Shown here: one piece after another, positions 42,679 to 52,020 of the stretch
How positions within the stretch are numbered: the first letter of the stretch is position 1
Layout of the letters: the number at the start of each line of letters is the position of its first letter
Source of the DNA: Marivita sp046592965
GTDB taxonomy: Bacteria; Pseudomonadota; Alphaproteobacteria; Rhodobacterales; Rhodobacteraceae
DNA length: 64,000 nucleotides
Assembly: GCF_046592965.1 (NCBI RefSeq)
Contig: NZ_JBISBV010000002.1
Coordinates: forward strand, 372,001-436,000
Reading direction: 5' to 3'
Translations under genes and position numbers: made by a program
The notes under the pieces: model-generated
Database searches by the model: none
The model's input: the letters and a program-made list of their open reading frames with translations, nothing else
Told to the model about the DNA's origin: nothing

Positions 42679-43541
42679 TCACGCGCCCCGATCCTGCGCC
42701 GTCGCGGTTGAAATACCGCATGGAGCGGTTGATGCTGACGCCGCTGTTCCGGCTGCTGTTGCGGTTCGGGTTGCCGTGTCTGGCGACGTTCGGTGCGGCA
42801 AGCTGGTGGCTGTCGGTGGATGCCAACCGGCAGATGGTAATCGACACCTATACCGATCTTCGCATGCAGGTCGAAAGCCGACCGGAATTCATGGTCAACA
42901 TGATGGCGGTGGACGGGGCGAGCGATCTGGTGGCCGAAGGCATACGAGAGATGCTGCCGCTGGAGTTTCCCATTAGTTCTTTCGATCTTGATCTGGAGCA
43001 GATGCGCGAAACGGTCGTGTCGCTCGATCCGGTGAAATCGGCGCGGCTTTATGTGCGTCAGGGAAACGTGTTGCAGGTCGATGTGGTCGAGCGCGTGCCG
43101 GTGGTGCTGTGGCGCAATGATCGGGGCTTGCAGCTTTTGGACGAGGACGGGGTTCTGGTCGGGCCCGCGTTCCTGCGCGCTGACTGGCCGGATTTGCCGC
43201 TGATCGTGGGCGATGGTGCGCAAGCGCGTGTGAGCGAGGCGCTCGATCTGGCTGCGGCGGCCGGGCCGCTGTCGTCGCGTTTGCGTGGATTCGTGCGAAT
43301 GGGCGAACGTCGCTGGGATGTCGTCCTTGATCGCGGCCAACGTGTCTTGCTGCCCGAAGTTGACGGCGCGCAGGCGCTGGAACGGGTGATCGCGATGGAC
43401 GATGCGGTTGATCTGCTGGAGCGCGATCTGGTCGCGGTCGATCTGCGGCTGGCGCATCGGCCGACATTGAGAATGACAGACGGAGCGGTGCAGGAATTGC
43501 TGCGCATCCGGTCGATTGAGGCAGGAGAATCATCGGAATGA
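42666..43541 (+). CDS. ftsQ: cell division protein FtsQ
   Basis: A 291-residue bitopic protein: a short cytoplasmic N-terminus, one helix at about 30-50, a POTRA domain (about 68-136) and the FtsQ beta domain with VERVPVVLWRNDRGLQLLDEDG. FtsQ links FtsBL and the Z-ring machinery to the septal synthase. It overlaps ddl (13 bp) and ftsA (4 bp, ATGA), so expression is coupled in the normal dcw order. Confidence 0.96.
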   Translation: MSQMITRPDPAPSRLKYRMERLMLTPLFRLLLRFGLPCLATFGAASWWLSVDANRQMVIDTYTDLRMQVESRPEFMVNMMAVDGASDLVAEGIREMLPLEFPISSFDLDLEQMRETVVSLDPVKSARLYVRQGNVLQVDVVERVPVVLWRNDRGLQLLDEDGVLVGPAFLRADWPDLPLIVGDGAQARVSEALDLAAAAGPLSSRLRGFVRMGERRWDVVLDRGQRVLLPEVDGAQALERVIAMDDAVDLLERDLVAVDLRLAHRPTLRMTDGAVQELLRIRSIEAGESSE

Positions 43542-44872
43542 TCGAGCTATACGAGTCTCAGCGGGCAATGCGCAACATGCGCCGCGCAGCGATGCAGCGA
43601 GGCGTGATCGCGATCCTCGACATCGGGAGTTCCAAGATCGGCTGCCTTGTGCTGCGCTTTGACGGCACCGACCGCGGTCTTGAAAGCGACAGCATCGGAT
43701 CGCTTGCCGGGCAATCGGGGTTCCGGGTGATCGGTGCGGCAACGACGCGGTCGCGCGGGGTGCGCTTTGGCGAGATCGAAGCGATGACGGAAACCGAGCG
43801 TGCCATTCGCACGGCGGTGCAGGCGGCTCAGAAAATGGCGCAGATCCGGGTCGATCACGTGATCGCCTGTTTCGGCGGCGCCGATCCCCGCAGCTATGGT
43901 CTGGCCGGCAAGGTCGATGTGGCCGGCACAACGGTCGACGAACAGGATGTGGCGCGGGTGCTGTCGGCCTGCGAAGTGCCCGATTTCGGGCATGGCCGTG
44001 AGGTTCTGCATGCGCAGCCGGTGAATTTCGCGCTCGATCACCGGAGCGGTCTGATCGATCCGCGTGGGCAGATCGGGCAGGAGCTTGCCACCGACATGCA
44101 CATGCTGACGGTGGACGCGATGGCAGTGCGCAATCTGGCCCATTGCATGAAGCGCTGCGATCTGGAACTGGCGGGCATTGCGAGCTCGGCCTATGTGTCC
44201 GGCGTCTCGGCGCTGGTCGAGGACGAGCAGGAACTGGGTGCAGCCTGTATCGACATGGGCGGCGGCGCGACCGGCATTTCGATCTTCATGAAGAAACACA
44301 TGATCTATGCCGACGCCGTGCGCATGGGGGGCGATCACGTCACCAGCGACATTTCGATGGGGCTTCAGGTGCCGATGGCGGTGGCCGAGCGGATCAAGAC
44401 GTTCCACGGCGGTGTGGTGGCGACCGGCATGGACGACCGCGACATGATCGAGATCGGCGGCGATACCGGCGATTGGCACCATGATCGCCGCTCGGTCAGC
44501 CGGGCGGAACTGATCGGCATCATGCGACCACGGGTCGAGGAGATCCTTGAAGAGGTGCGCGCGCGGCTTGACGTGGCGGGGTTCGAGCATCTGCCAAGCC
44601 AGCAGATCGTGCTGACCGGTGGCGCGAGCCAAATCCCCGGACTGGACGGTCTGGCGACGAAAATCCTGGGTCAGCAGGTGCGGCTGGGCCGGCCGATGCG
44701 GGTGCATGGATTGCCGCAAGCGGCGACGGGGCCGGGCTTTGCCAGTGCCGTAGGGCTTTGCCTGTTCGCGGCGCATCCGCAGGACGAATGGTGGGATTTC
44801 GAAATTCCCGTAGACCGGTATCCGGCGCGCTCTCTCAAGCGGGCGGTGAAGTGGTTCCGCGACAATTGGTAA
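43538..44872 (+). CDS. ftsA: cell division protein FtsA
   Basis: A 444-residue actin-like ATPase that tethers FtsZ to the membrane. The phosphate-1 motif is AILDIGSSKIGCLVLR near residue 25, preceded by a roughly 24-residue extension common in relatives. The second motif is CIDMGGGATGISIFMKK and the adenosine site VLTGGASQIPGLDGLA. The end SLKRAVKWFRDNW is the amphipathic membrane-targeting helix. It is followed by a hairpin and then a minus-strand gene instead of ftsZ. Confidence 0.98.
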   Translation: MIELYESQRAMRNMRRAAMQRGVIAILDIGSSKIGCLVLRFDGTDRGLESDSIGSLAGQSGFRVIGAATTRSRGVRFGEIEAMTETERAIRTAVQAAQKMAQIRVDHVIACFGGADPRSYGLAGKVDVAGTTVDEQDVARVLSACEVPDFGHGREVLHAQPVNFALDHRSGLIDPRGQIGQELATDMHMLTVDAMAVRNLAHCMKRCDLELAGIASSAYVSGVSALVEDEQELGAACIDMGGGATGISIFMKKHMIYADAVRMGGDHVTSDISMGLQVPMAVAERIKTFHGGVVATGMDDRDMIEIGGDTGDWHHDRRSVSRAELIGIMRPRVEEILEEVRARLDVAGFEHLPSQQIVLTGGASQIPGLDGLATKILGQQVRLGRPMRVHGLPQAATGPGFASAVGLCLFAAHPQDEWWDFEIPVDRYPARSLKRAVKWFRDNW

Positions 44873-44903
44873 ACCGCGCTCTGCGGCTCAGAGCAATACA
44901 CAG

Positions 44904-44929
44904 AAAAATTCCCCGCCAGATTGGCGGGG
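44904..44929 (-). terminator. terminator for the minus-strand membrane-protein gene
   Basis: A perfect 8-bp stem CCCCGCCA / TGGCGGGG with a GAT loop. On the minus strand it is followed by AATTTTTCTG. It may also help end the ftsA transcript in the other direction, where no T-run follows. Confidence 0.7.
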
Positions 44930-44957
44930 ACATTCGTTTCAAGGTGGTCCGCGTAGA

Positions 44958-46010
44958 TCAGTCGAGATCGACCGGACGGCCAAGGAAGGCACCGCCTGCG
45001 GCAGCGGCAAGCCCGATCAGGGAGGCCAGCGCGGCGAGCAGGGCAGCCGATGCGGCGGCGTCGGCGGCATCGTCAGCGGCTTCGGAAGCAGCGGCTTGGG
45101 CGTCATCAAGAGCGTCTTGAGCCTGTTGGATCGACGTCTGCACTTCGCCGCTCAGGCGTTGCAGTTCCGCTTCGACCTGATTGACATAGGCTTCTGCTTC
45201 TTGCGGCGTCAGGTCCAGACGGCGCTCCATCACACGGATGGCTTGCTCGCGGTCTTCCTCGGAAATCACCGCATTCTCACCGCCGACGAGCGTATCGGCG
45301 AGCTGCTGCAACCGGTCTCGAGCGTTGTCGGGGTTGCGCCAGATGTCCATCGCAGCCCCTTCGATAAGGCTGCGCGCGCGGGCCTGCTCGGCACGGCTGA
45401 TCACGTTGCGAAAGGCTTCCTGCGCCTCGTCCTGAAAGTTATCGGGCGTGATGCCGTTCTCGCGCAGGCGCGACGCGACGGGTTCGGGAAGGTCTTCCAA
45501 CCCGATTTGGCTGACTGCGAGATCCGGCAGGCTCACGTCGTCAGGAACTGCCGCGTCAAAGGCGTCTGCGGTGGCGGACGCAGTGCTTGACACAGCCGAT
45601 CCGGCGAGGCTGATGGCGGAGCCGGCCATGTTGAACAGTCCCATGCTCGCACTGACGGCAAGCCAGGCGGCGAGCAGGGTGGAAAGACCCCAGACCGTCG
45701 CGCCGTGCAGGATCGCGCCCATGCCGTGCAGCACTCCGGCGAGCCGACCGGCGACAAAACCACCTGCGCCAAGCGCAACCAACTGGCTGAGGAACATCCA
45801 GATTGGCGTTGCACTCGGAACCGCTCCAAGTGGGTCGTTCGCATCGACTTCGATGGCGGAAAAACCGATACCGGCGCCCAGAAGGCTGAGCAAAGCGAAG
45901 ATTGCGAGACCGACGACGGTGCCGGCGAATATTGCGCCCCACGAGGCGCGGCCCCCAAGATCGAGCCGGGCTTCGGCGGTGTATGCGGTGGTTCGATTGA
46001 CGGCTGGCAT
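44958..46010 (-). CDS. membrane protein with long coiled-coil domain, between ftsA and ftsZ
   Basis: A 350-residue protein without a clear family (some relatives are called PhnA-like). Helices lie at about 26-50, 70-92 and 98-130, rich in G and A; then a roughly 165-residue polar domain, helical and heptad-like (for example DREQAIRVMERRLDLTPQEA); then an alanine-rich stretch and a last helix at about 318-342. Paired acidic and basic residues in the polar domain suggest a coiled coil outside or inside the membrane. The start MPAVNRTTAYTAEARLDLGG at 46010 is preferred over an in-frame upstream start. It is convergent with ftsA and divergent from ftsZ. Confidence 0.8.
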   Translation of the reverse strand: MPAVNRTTAYTAEARLDLGGRASWGAIFAGTVVGLAIFALLSLLGAGIGFSAIEVDANDPLGAVPSATPIWMFLSQLVALGAGGFVAGRLAGVLHGMGAILHGATVWGLSTLLAAWLAVSASMGLFNMAGSAISLAGSAVSSTASATADAFDAAVPDDVSLPDLAVSQIGLEDLPEPVASRLRENGITPDNFQDEAQEAFRNVISRAEQARARSLIEGAAMDIWRNPDNARDRLQQLADTLVGGENAVISEEDREQAIRVMERRLDLTPQEAEAYVNQVEAELQRLSGEVQTSIQQAQDALDDAQAAASEAADDAADAAASAALLAALASLIGLAAAAGGAFLGRPVDLD

Positions 46011-46470
46011 GGTCGGCACCTTTTTTTCTGGACAGAGAGTTCGATTTAAGGACCAACGCCACACGCGAAACTTCGTTCCACGCTCAACCTCAACGGATAA
46101 TGCCGGCGTGGATATTATCGGAATTCGAGTGCGAAATACGGACGCCACGCGCTGGCGGTGGCGGGGAATACGTGCTAGGCTCGTCGCATAGATCGGTCCC
46201 AACACCGGCAGGCAGAGCAGAGCCAGAATTTCAATCGCATAAAGACTGTCGCTTAAGGCGACTGATTCCCTGTGCCTAGTGGCGAGGCGGGGCGAAACCG
46301 CTAGATATCGTCGGGTTGGCGAAATTCCGCGAGAAACTTGCAAAATAGGGCCATATTTGGTGGTATTTCCGCGTTTTTTTCGTGACGTTCGTGCGTCAAA
46401 TCGTTATTACTGGCTAAAATAGGCGCAGGAAATGCCCTGAATGGGGCGAAAACAGCAGGCGGACAGACAC
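46011..46470. other. 460-bp divergent region upstream of ftsZ
   Basis: No convincing gene. It must contain the ftsZ promoter, since the gene to the left points away. Visible items are a near-palindrome GTCGCTTAAGGCGAC (46248-46262) followed at 46264 by the GANTC site GATTC, a possible CcrM target, and an AT-rich run near 46330-46440 with a TAAAAT that could be a -10 element. No CtrA box (TTAA-N7-TTAA) was found by eye. Confidence 0.5.
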
Positions 46471-48102
46471 ATGACTTTGAACCTTTCGGTGCCCGGACAG
46501 GAAGAATTGAAACCCCGCATCACCGTGTTCGGTGTCGGCGGTGCTGGCGGCAACGCGGTGAACAACATGATCGAAAAGGCGCTCGATGGCGTCGATTTCG
46601 TGGTTGCCAACACCGATGCTCAGGCGCTTCAGCAAAGCCAGTCGCAAAGTCGCATCCAGCTTGGAGTGAAAGTCACCGAAGGTCTGGGCGCGGGCGCGCG
46701 GGCCTCTGTCGGTGCCGCGGCTGCCGAGGAGAGCATAGAGCAGATCGTCGATCATCTGGCTGGCGCGCATATGTGTTTCATCACAGCCGGCATGGGCGGA
46801 GGCACTGGGACCGGGGCGGCGCCGATCATTGCGCAAGCCGCGCGGGAGCTGGGCGTTCTGACGGTCGGCGTGGTGACCAAGCCGTTCCAATTCGAGGGCG
46901 GCAAGCGGATGCAGCAGGCCGAGGATGGCGTCGACGCGCTGCAAAAGGTGGTCGATACGCTGATCATCATTCCCAACCAGAACCTGTTCCGGCTGGCGAA
47001 TGAAAAGACCACCTTTACCGAAGCGTTCTCGATGGCGGACGATGTTCTTTATCAGGGTGTGAAGGGTGTGACCGACCTGATGGTGCGTCCGGGCCTGATC
47101 AACCTCGATTTCGCCGACGTGCGCGCGGTGATGGACGAGATGGGCAAGGCGATGATGGGCACAGGCGAGGCCGAGGGCGAGGATCGCGCGATCCAAGCCG
47201 CCGAAAAGGCCATTGCCAACCCGCTGCTGGATGAAATCAGCCTGCGCGGCGCCAAGGGTGTTCTCATCAACATCACCGGCGGCCATGATCTGACGCTGTT
47301 CGAGCTGGACGAAGCGGCAAACCGTATTCGCGAAGAGGTGGATTCGGACGCCAATATCATCGTCGGCTCGACGCTCGATGACGGCATGGAGGGCAAGATG
47401 CGGGTGAGTGTTGTCGCGACCGGCATTGATGCAGTTGACGTACACACCGAAATCCCCGTGCCGCGCCGGTCGCTCGCAACGCCGCTGACGCAAACGACCA
47501 AGGTCGAGGATGCCCGTTCCGAAAAGCCCGAGCCGATGCCACAGCCCGTCGCTGCGCGTGTCGCCGAAGCGGCAGAAGAACCATCGCTGTTCGGATCAGC
47601 CGAGACCGAGCGCGAAGCGGCGGAAGAGCAGATGGAAACCATTTTCGAGCAGCAAGCACCGCAACAGGAGTCGGTTGACGAAGACGGTTTGCCGATGCCC
47701 GCATATCGCCCGCAAGTTGCCGAATTCAGCCCGCGCGAAGACAGCATCGAAGCCGATCCCGAGCAGTTCGTCGCACCGCGTGCACCTGCTCCGGGCACAC
47801 CGAGCGCCGAGGCGCTTGCGCGTCTTCAGGCTGCCGCATCGCGGGCGCGTCCTGCCCCCGGCACAGCGCGTCCCCATCACCAAGCCGAAGCCGAGCCGGC
47901 CGATAGCGAAAGACCCCGGTTCGGGATCAATTCGCTGATCAACCGGATGACCGGACACACCCAGGGTGGCGAAGCCCCGGTGCGCCGGTCGAGCCAGCCG
48001 CCGGTTCAGTCGAGCGCAGCGGCCCCGGCACCCGAGCCCGAGGTGGATGCCGATCAGGAGCGGATTGAAATCCCGGCCTTCCTGCGACGTCAAGCCAACT
48101 GA
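46471..48102 (+). CDS. ftsZ: cell division protein FtsZ
   Basis: A 543-residue tubulin-like GTPase that forms the Z-ring. The GTP signature is GGGTGTGA at 109-116; VFGVGGAGGNAVNNM is at 19-33. The globular part ends near residue 320; a long variable linker of about 200 residues rich in E, P and A follows, and the conserved C-terminal peptide is IEIPAFLRRQAN, which binds FtsA and other partners. ATG 46471 (MTLNLSVPGQEELKPRI) agrees with close relatives; an in-frame ATG at 46441 adds ten residues. It is followed by a strong terminator. Confidence 0.98.
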   Translation: MTLNLSVPGQEELKPRITVFGVGGAGGNAVNNMIEKALDGVDFVVANTDAQALQQSQSQSRIQLGVKVTEGLGAGARASVGAAAAEESIEQIVDHLAGAHMCFITAGMGGGTGTGAAPIIAQAARELGVLTVGVVTKPFQFEGGKRMQQAEDGVDALQKVVDTLIIIPNQNLFRLANEKTTFTEAFSMADDVLYQGVKGVTDLMVRPGLINLDFADVRAVMDEMGKAMMGTGEAEGEDRAIQAAEKAIANPLLDEISLRGAKGVLINITGGHDLTLFELDEAANRIREEVDSDANIIVGSTLDDGMEGKMRVSVVATGIDAVDVHTEIPVPRRSLATPLTQTTKVEDARSEKPEPMPQPVAARVAEAAEEPSLFGSAETEREAAEEQMETIFEQQAPQQESVDEDGLPMPAYRPQVAEFSPREDSIEADPEQFVAPRAPAPGTPSAEALARLQAAASRARPAPGTARPHHQAEAEPADSERPRFGINSLINRMTGHTQGGEAPVRRSSQPPVQSSAAAPAPEPEVDADQERIEIPAFLRRQAN

Positions 48103-48123
48103 TACCGCGGAGAACCGCCTGTG

Positions 48124-48156
48124 AAACGCCCCCGTTTTCGTGGGCGTTTTCGTTTT
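48124..48156 (+). terminator. intrinsic terminator after ftsZ
   Basis: An 11-bp stem AAACGCCCCCG / CGTGGGCGTTT with one mismatch and a TTTT loop, followed by TTTTCGTTTT. It isolates ftsZ from lpxC. Confidence 0.88.
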
Positions 48157-48290
48157 GTATCAACAGTTTACTTGATTGCGCGGAAATCCGCCGATGCATA
48201 AGAGGTGCATGTTTCACACCGTTATATTCTTTGATTTGAGGCGGCGGCTGGCAGTTTGTATTACCTCACTCGAAACGAGGCGCTCTAAAT

Positions 48291-49235
48291 GTGTCCGTAA
48301 CCACTGAGGTTCTTTTGCAGACAACCGTCCAATCTCCGATCCGGTTCGAAGGAATTGGTTTGCACACCGGTCTTCCGGTTGCGATGTCCGTCTGCCCTGC
48401 ACCGGCCAATCACGGAATCGTATTCCAGCGGACGGATATTCGTCTGGGCAACGCGCGGATTCCCGCGCTTTGGGATCATGCCGAGCAATCGCCCCTGTGC
48501 ACGCTGATTGTCAACGATGCCGGTGTTTCGGTGTCCACGATCGAACACGTCATGGCGGCCTTCGCGGGCTGTGGTGTTCACAACGCTCTGGTCAAGATTG
48601 ACGGGCCCGAAGTTCCCGTGCTCGACGGCAGCGCGGCACCGTTCGTGCGCAAGATCATGGCGGCTGGCGTCGCGCGCCTGTCGGCGCCGATCCGGGTGAT
48701 CGAGGTGTTGAGCACGGTCGAGGTCCACACCGCTCAGGGTTGGGCGCGGCTGGCGCCCGGGGCCGGGCTGACGATGGATTTTCACATCGATTTCAAAGAC
48801 CAGGCAATCGGCAAGCAAAGCAAATCGCTTGACCTGTGCAATGGCACATTTGTGCGGGAATTGTGCGACAGCCGGACGTTCTGTCGTGCGTCTGACGTTG
48901 AGGCGATGCGCGCTGCCGGCAAGGCATTGGGCGGAACGATGGACAATGCGGTGGTGGTCGATGGCAATTGCGTCCTGACCCCCGGCGGCTTGCGCCATGA
49001 GGACGAAGCGGTGCGGCACAAGATGCTGGACGCGTTGGGCGATCTGTCGCTGGCCGGTGCGCCGATCCTGGGCCATTACGAGGGCCACAAGGCGGGCCAC
49101 ACGCTGACCAACATGCTGCTGCGCGAACTGTTCGCGACGCCCGATGGCTACCGGATTCGCGAGTGTGACTTTGCGCTTGCGGCGCGGCTGCCCGGTGCGG
49201 GGGTCAACGCGACCGAGATTCCCGCTGTCGCGTGA
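48291..49235 (+). CDS. lpxC: UDP-3-O-acyl-N-acetylglucosamine deacetylase
   Basis: A 314-residue (from GTG) zinc amidase, the committed step of lipid A synthesis. FEGIGLHTGLPVAMSV and SVSTIEHVMAAFAGCGVHNA (zinc H86) are at the N-terminus; GHYEGHKAGHTLTNMLLREL carries the catalytic histidine region near the end. The start is unclear: GTG at 48291, or TTG at 48315 (MQTTVQSPI), which would match the shorter N-terminus of many LpxC proteins and has GAGG just before it. A four-codon mini frame ATG-TGT-CCG-TAA (48289-48300) overlaps the GTG. Confidence 0.95.
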   Translation: MSVTTEVLLQTTVQSPIRFEGIGLHTGLPVAMSVCPAPANHGIVFQRTDIRLGNARIPALWDHAEQSPLCTLIVNDAGVSVSTIEHVMAAFAGCGVHNALVKIDGPEVPVLDGSAAPFVRKIMAAGVARLSAPIRVIEVLSTVEVHTAQGWARLAPGAGLTMDFHIDFKDQAIGKQSKSLDLCNGTFVRELCDSRTFCRASDVEAMRAAGKALGGTMDNAVVVDGNCVLTPGGLRHEDEAVRHKMLDALGDLSLAGAPILGHYEGHKAGHTLTNMLLRELFATPDGYRIRECDFALAARLPGAGVNATEIPAVA

Positions 49236-49369
49236 CACGCCGGGCGGGTTGCAATACAGCCTCACGAATGATTGCCGTGCAAAGGCGTTTTGCCTCGGGA
49301 TTTTCTGTGCTAGGACCGAAGCGGACAAGTGGCACCTATAGCCACGGCGACTTTAGATAGGTGACGGGC

Positions 49370-50224
49370 ATGGCAGCGGGCAGACACGCAAGAGCTGTGA
49401 TCGGAGCGGGGCTCTTGGCATTGACGCTGGGAGCGTGCGGCAACGGTGAACGGCCGGGCTTCGGCCCCGGTGGCGTACCAATTGAAAATTTCACCGCCGA
49501 GCAGATTTACGAGCGCGGCGAATTCGAGCTGGATCGCAAGGATCCGGAAGATGCAGCCTTCTATTTCTCGGAAGTTGAGCGGCTTTATCCCTATTCGGAA
49601 TGGGCCAAGCGTGGCGTCATCATGCAGGCCTATGCCTATCACCAGAACAAGGATTACGAGAGCAGCCGGGGTGCCGCGCAGCGGTATATCGACTTCTATC
49701 CAACCGACGAAGATGCCGCTTATGCGCAATACTTGCTGGCGCTGAGCTATTACGACCAGATCGAGGAAGTGGGCCGCGACCAGGGTCTGACCTTTCAGGC
49801 GTTGCAGGCGCTGCGGACGGTGATCGAGCGGTATCCGGACAGCGAATATGCGCGGTCGTCCGTGTTGAAGTTCGATCTGGCCTTCGATCATCTCGCGGCC
49901 AAGGAAATGGAGATCGGGCGCTATTACCTCAAGCGCGATCATTACCCGGCCGCGATCAACCGGTTCCGCGTTGTGGTCGAGGATTTCCAGACCACCACGC
50001 ACACCGCCGAGGCGCTGCACCGGCTGGTGGAAGCCTACCTGTCCCTTGGCCTGACCGACGAGGCGCAAACCGCCGGGGCGATCCTGGGGTACAATTACCA
50101 GTCGACCGAGTGGTACGAGGACAGCTACGCCCTGCTGACGGGTCGCGGTCTTGAGATGAAGTCGATCGGCGACAACTGGCTGAGCAAGGTTTACCGTCAG
50201 ATGGTCAAGGGCCAGTGGCTTTAG
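49370..50224 (+). CDS. bamD: outer-membrane assembly lipoprotein BamD
   Basis: A 284-residue precursor with a lipoprotein signal (lipobox LTLGAC, cysteine near residue 24) and tetratricopeptide-like repeats: E-x-x-x-R-x-E-F-E-L-x-R-K, then F-x-E-V-E-R-L-Y-P-Y-S-E and VIERYPDSEYA, all typical of the YfiO/ComL family. BamD works with BamA to insert beta-barrel proteins. The ATG at 49370 is favoured over a GTG three codons before. The 134-bp leader contains GTGGC-N7-GCCAC. Gene order lpxC-bamD-recN is familiar in this group. Confidence 0.96.
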   Translation: MAAGRHARAVIGAGLLALTLGACGNGERPGFGPGGVPIENFTAEQIYERGEFELDRKDPEDAAFYFSEVERLYPYSEWAKRGVIMQAYAYHQNKDYESSRGAAQRYIDFYPTDEDAAYAQYLLALSYYDQIEEVGRDQGLTFQALQALRTVIERYPDSEYARSSVLKFDLAFDHLAAKEMEIGRYYLKRDHYPAAINRFRVVVEDFQTTTHTAEALHRLVEAYLSLGLTDEAQTAGAILGYNYQSTEWYEDSYALLTGRGLEMKSIGDNWLSKVYRQMVKGQWL

Positions 50225-50260
50225 GGACGGTGGGTCTGACCGCCCGCCCAACGCATCAAA

Positions 50261-51913
50261 ATGCTGCGCACGCTTGACATACGCGACATGCTTATCATCG
50301 ACCGGCTGGAACTGGAGTTTCAGTCGGGTCTGAACGTGCTGACAGGTGAGACCGGGGCCGGCAAATCGATTCTGCTGGATTCTCTGGGGTTTGTTCTCGG
50401 CTGGCGCGGGCGCGCCGAACTGGTCCGCAGCGGTGCCGAACAGGGCGAGGTCACGGCGGTGTTCGATCTGCCTGCGCGCCATCCGGCACGTGCGGTTCTG
50501 GCGGACGCCGGTTTTGACGAGACGGACGAGTTGATCCTGCGGCGGGTGAACACGGTCGAGGGGCGCAAGACCGGGTGGGTCAATGACCGGCGCGCCAGTG
50601 GTGAGATGTTGCGCGCGCTGTCCGAGACATTGGTGGAACTGCACGGCCAGCACGATGATCGCGGCTTGCTGAACCCGAAGGGGCATCGCGCGCTTCTGGA
50701 TACGTTTGCCGCGCATGACGCGCTGTTGGCAGAGGTCAGAACCGCGTGGAGCGCGATGTCAAAGGCGCGCAAGGCGGTGGCCGAGGCGGAAGCGGCCTAT
50801 GCTGCTGCACAGGCCGAGGAAGATTTCCTGCGCCACGCGGTCGCCGAGTTGGACAAGCTGGCACCCGAGGTGGGAGAGGACGCCGAGTTGGATGCCAGGC
50901 GCCGGATGATGCAGAGTGCCGAACGGATCCGCGATGATATCGCGCGGGCTGCTCAGGTCATGGGGCTGGAAGGCGCGGAAGGCGCGATGGCGGATGCGCT
51001 GCGCTGGCTTGACGGGGTCAGCGATGCGGCGGATGGGCAGTTGGACGAACCGCTTGGCGCGTTGACCCGCGCGATGGCGGAACTGGACGAAGCGTCGCGC
51101 GGTGTCGCGCGCTGCCTCGATGCGCTGGAGTTCGATCCCACAGAGCTTGACGCGACCGAAGAGCGTCTGTTCGCGCTGCGCGGGCTGGCCCGCAAGCACA
51201 GCGTCGCGCCCGACGATCTTGCCGGTCTGGCCGACAACTTGCGCGACCGGCTGATGGCGCTGGATCAAGGTGCCGACCGAATGGCGCAATTGCAGGCCGA
51301 ACTGCGAGCGTTGCAGGTAACGTATGACAGCGCAGCGGACGCCCTGCGCCAGAGCCGCGCCGAGGCGGCTGGGCGACTGGACAAGGCGGTCTGCGCGGAA
51401 CTGGCCCCGCTCAAGATGGAGAGGGCCGTTTTCGTGACCGAACTGACGGACGCGCCGGCGGGCCCTGATGGGCGCGACACGGTGGCATTTGCCGTCGCGC
51501 CGAACCCCGGCGCGCCTGCCGGACCGATTGGCAAGATCGCCTCGGGCGGGGAGTTGAGCCGGTTTCTTCTGGCGTTGAAGGTCTGCCTCTCCGAGCGGCG
51601 CGATGCGGGGATCACCATGATCTTTGATGAAATCGACCGCGGAGTCGGCGGTGCCACGGCGGACGCGGTCGGGCGACGTCTGGCCGCGCTGGCCCGAGAC
51701 GGTCAGGTGCTGGTGGTCACACACTCACCACAGGTCGCCGCCCTTGGCGCGCATCATTGGCGGGTGGAAAAACAGGTGAGCGATGGGCAGACGATTTCGA
51801 CCGTGGTGCCGCTGGATTCCACCGCGCGCGAAGGCGAGATTGCGCGCATGTTATCGGGCGACACGGTGACCGACCAGGCCCGCGCCGCCGCGCGGGCATT
51901 GCTGGCGGGCTGA
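50261..51913 (+). CDS. recN: DNA repair protein RecN
   Basis: A 550-residue SMC-like ATPase for double-strand break repair. The Walker A is GETGAGKS at residues 29-36; the signature IASGGELSRFLLALKV and Walker B IFDEIDRGVGG are near the C-terminus; coiled-coil segments fill about 160-370. Length is normal. It lies 36 bp after bamD and is followed by the ClC gene after 107 bp. Confidence 0.97.
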   Translation: MLRTLDIRDMLIIDRLELEFQSGLNVLTGETGAGKSILLDSLGFVLGWRGRAELVRSGAEQGEVTAVFDLPARHPARAVLADAGFDETDELILRRVNTVEGRKTGWVNDRRASGEMLRALSETLVELHGQHDDRGLLNPKGHRALLDTFAAHDALLAEVRTAWSAMSKARKAVAEAEAAYAAAQAEEDFLRHAVAELDKLAPEVGEDAELDARRRMMQSAERIRDDIARAAQVMGLEGAEGAMADALRWLDGVSDAADGQLDEPLGALTRAMAELDEASRGVARCLDALEFDPTELDATEERLFALRGLARKHSVAPDDLAGLADNLRDRLMALDQGADRMAQLQAELRALQVTYDSAADALRQSRAEAAGRLDKAVCAELAPLKMERAVFVTELTDAPAGPDGRDTVAFAVAPNPGAPAGPIGKIASGGELSRFLLALKVCLSERRDAGITMIFDEIDRGVGGATADAVGRRLAALARDGQVLVVTHSPQVAALGAHHWRVEKQVSDGQTISTVVPLDSTAREGEIARMLSGDTVTDQARAAARALLAG

Positions 51914-52020
51914 GGCCGGGCGATGTCTCTGAAGGCTTGGAGACGACGACAGCTTGGGTTAAGCGTTGAATTTCAGACAGTTTCGGCGTGTGTTTGGCGC
52001 CCCTGAAAGGATCACCCGGC

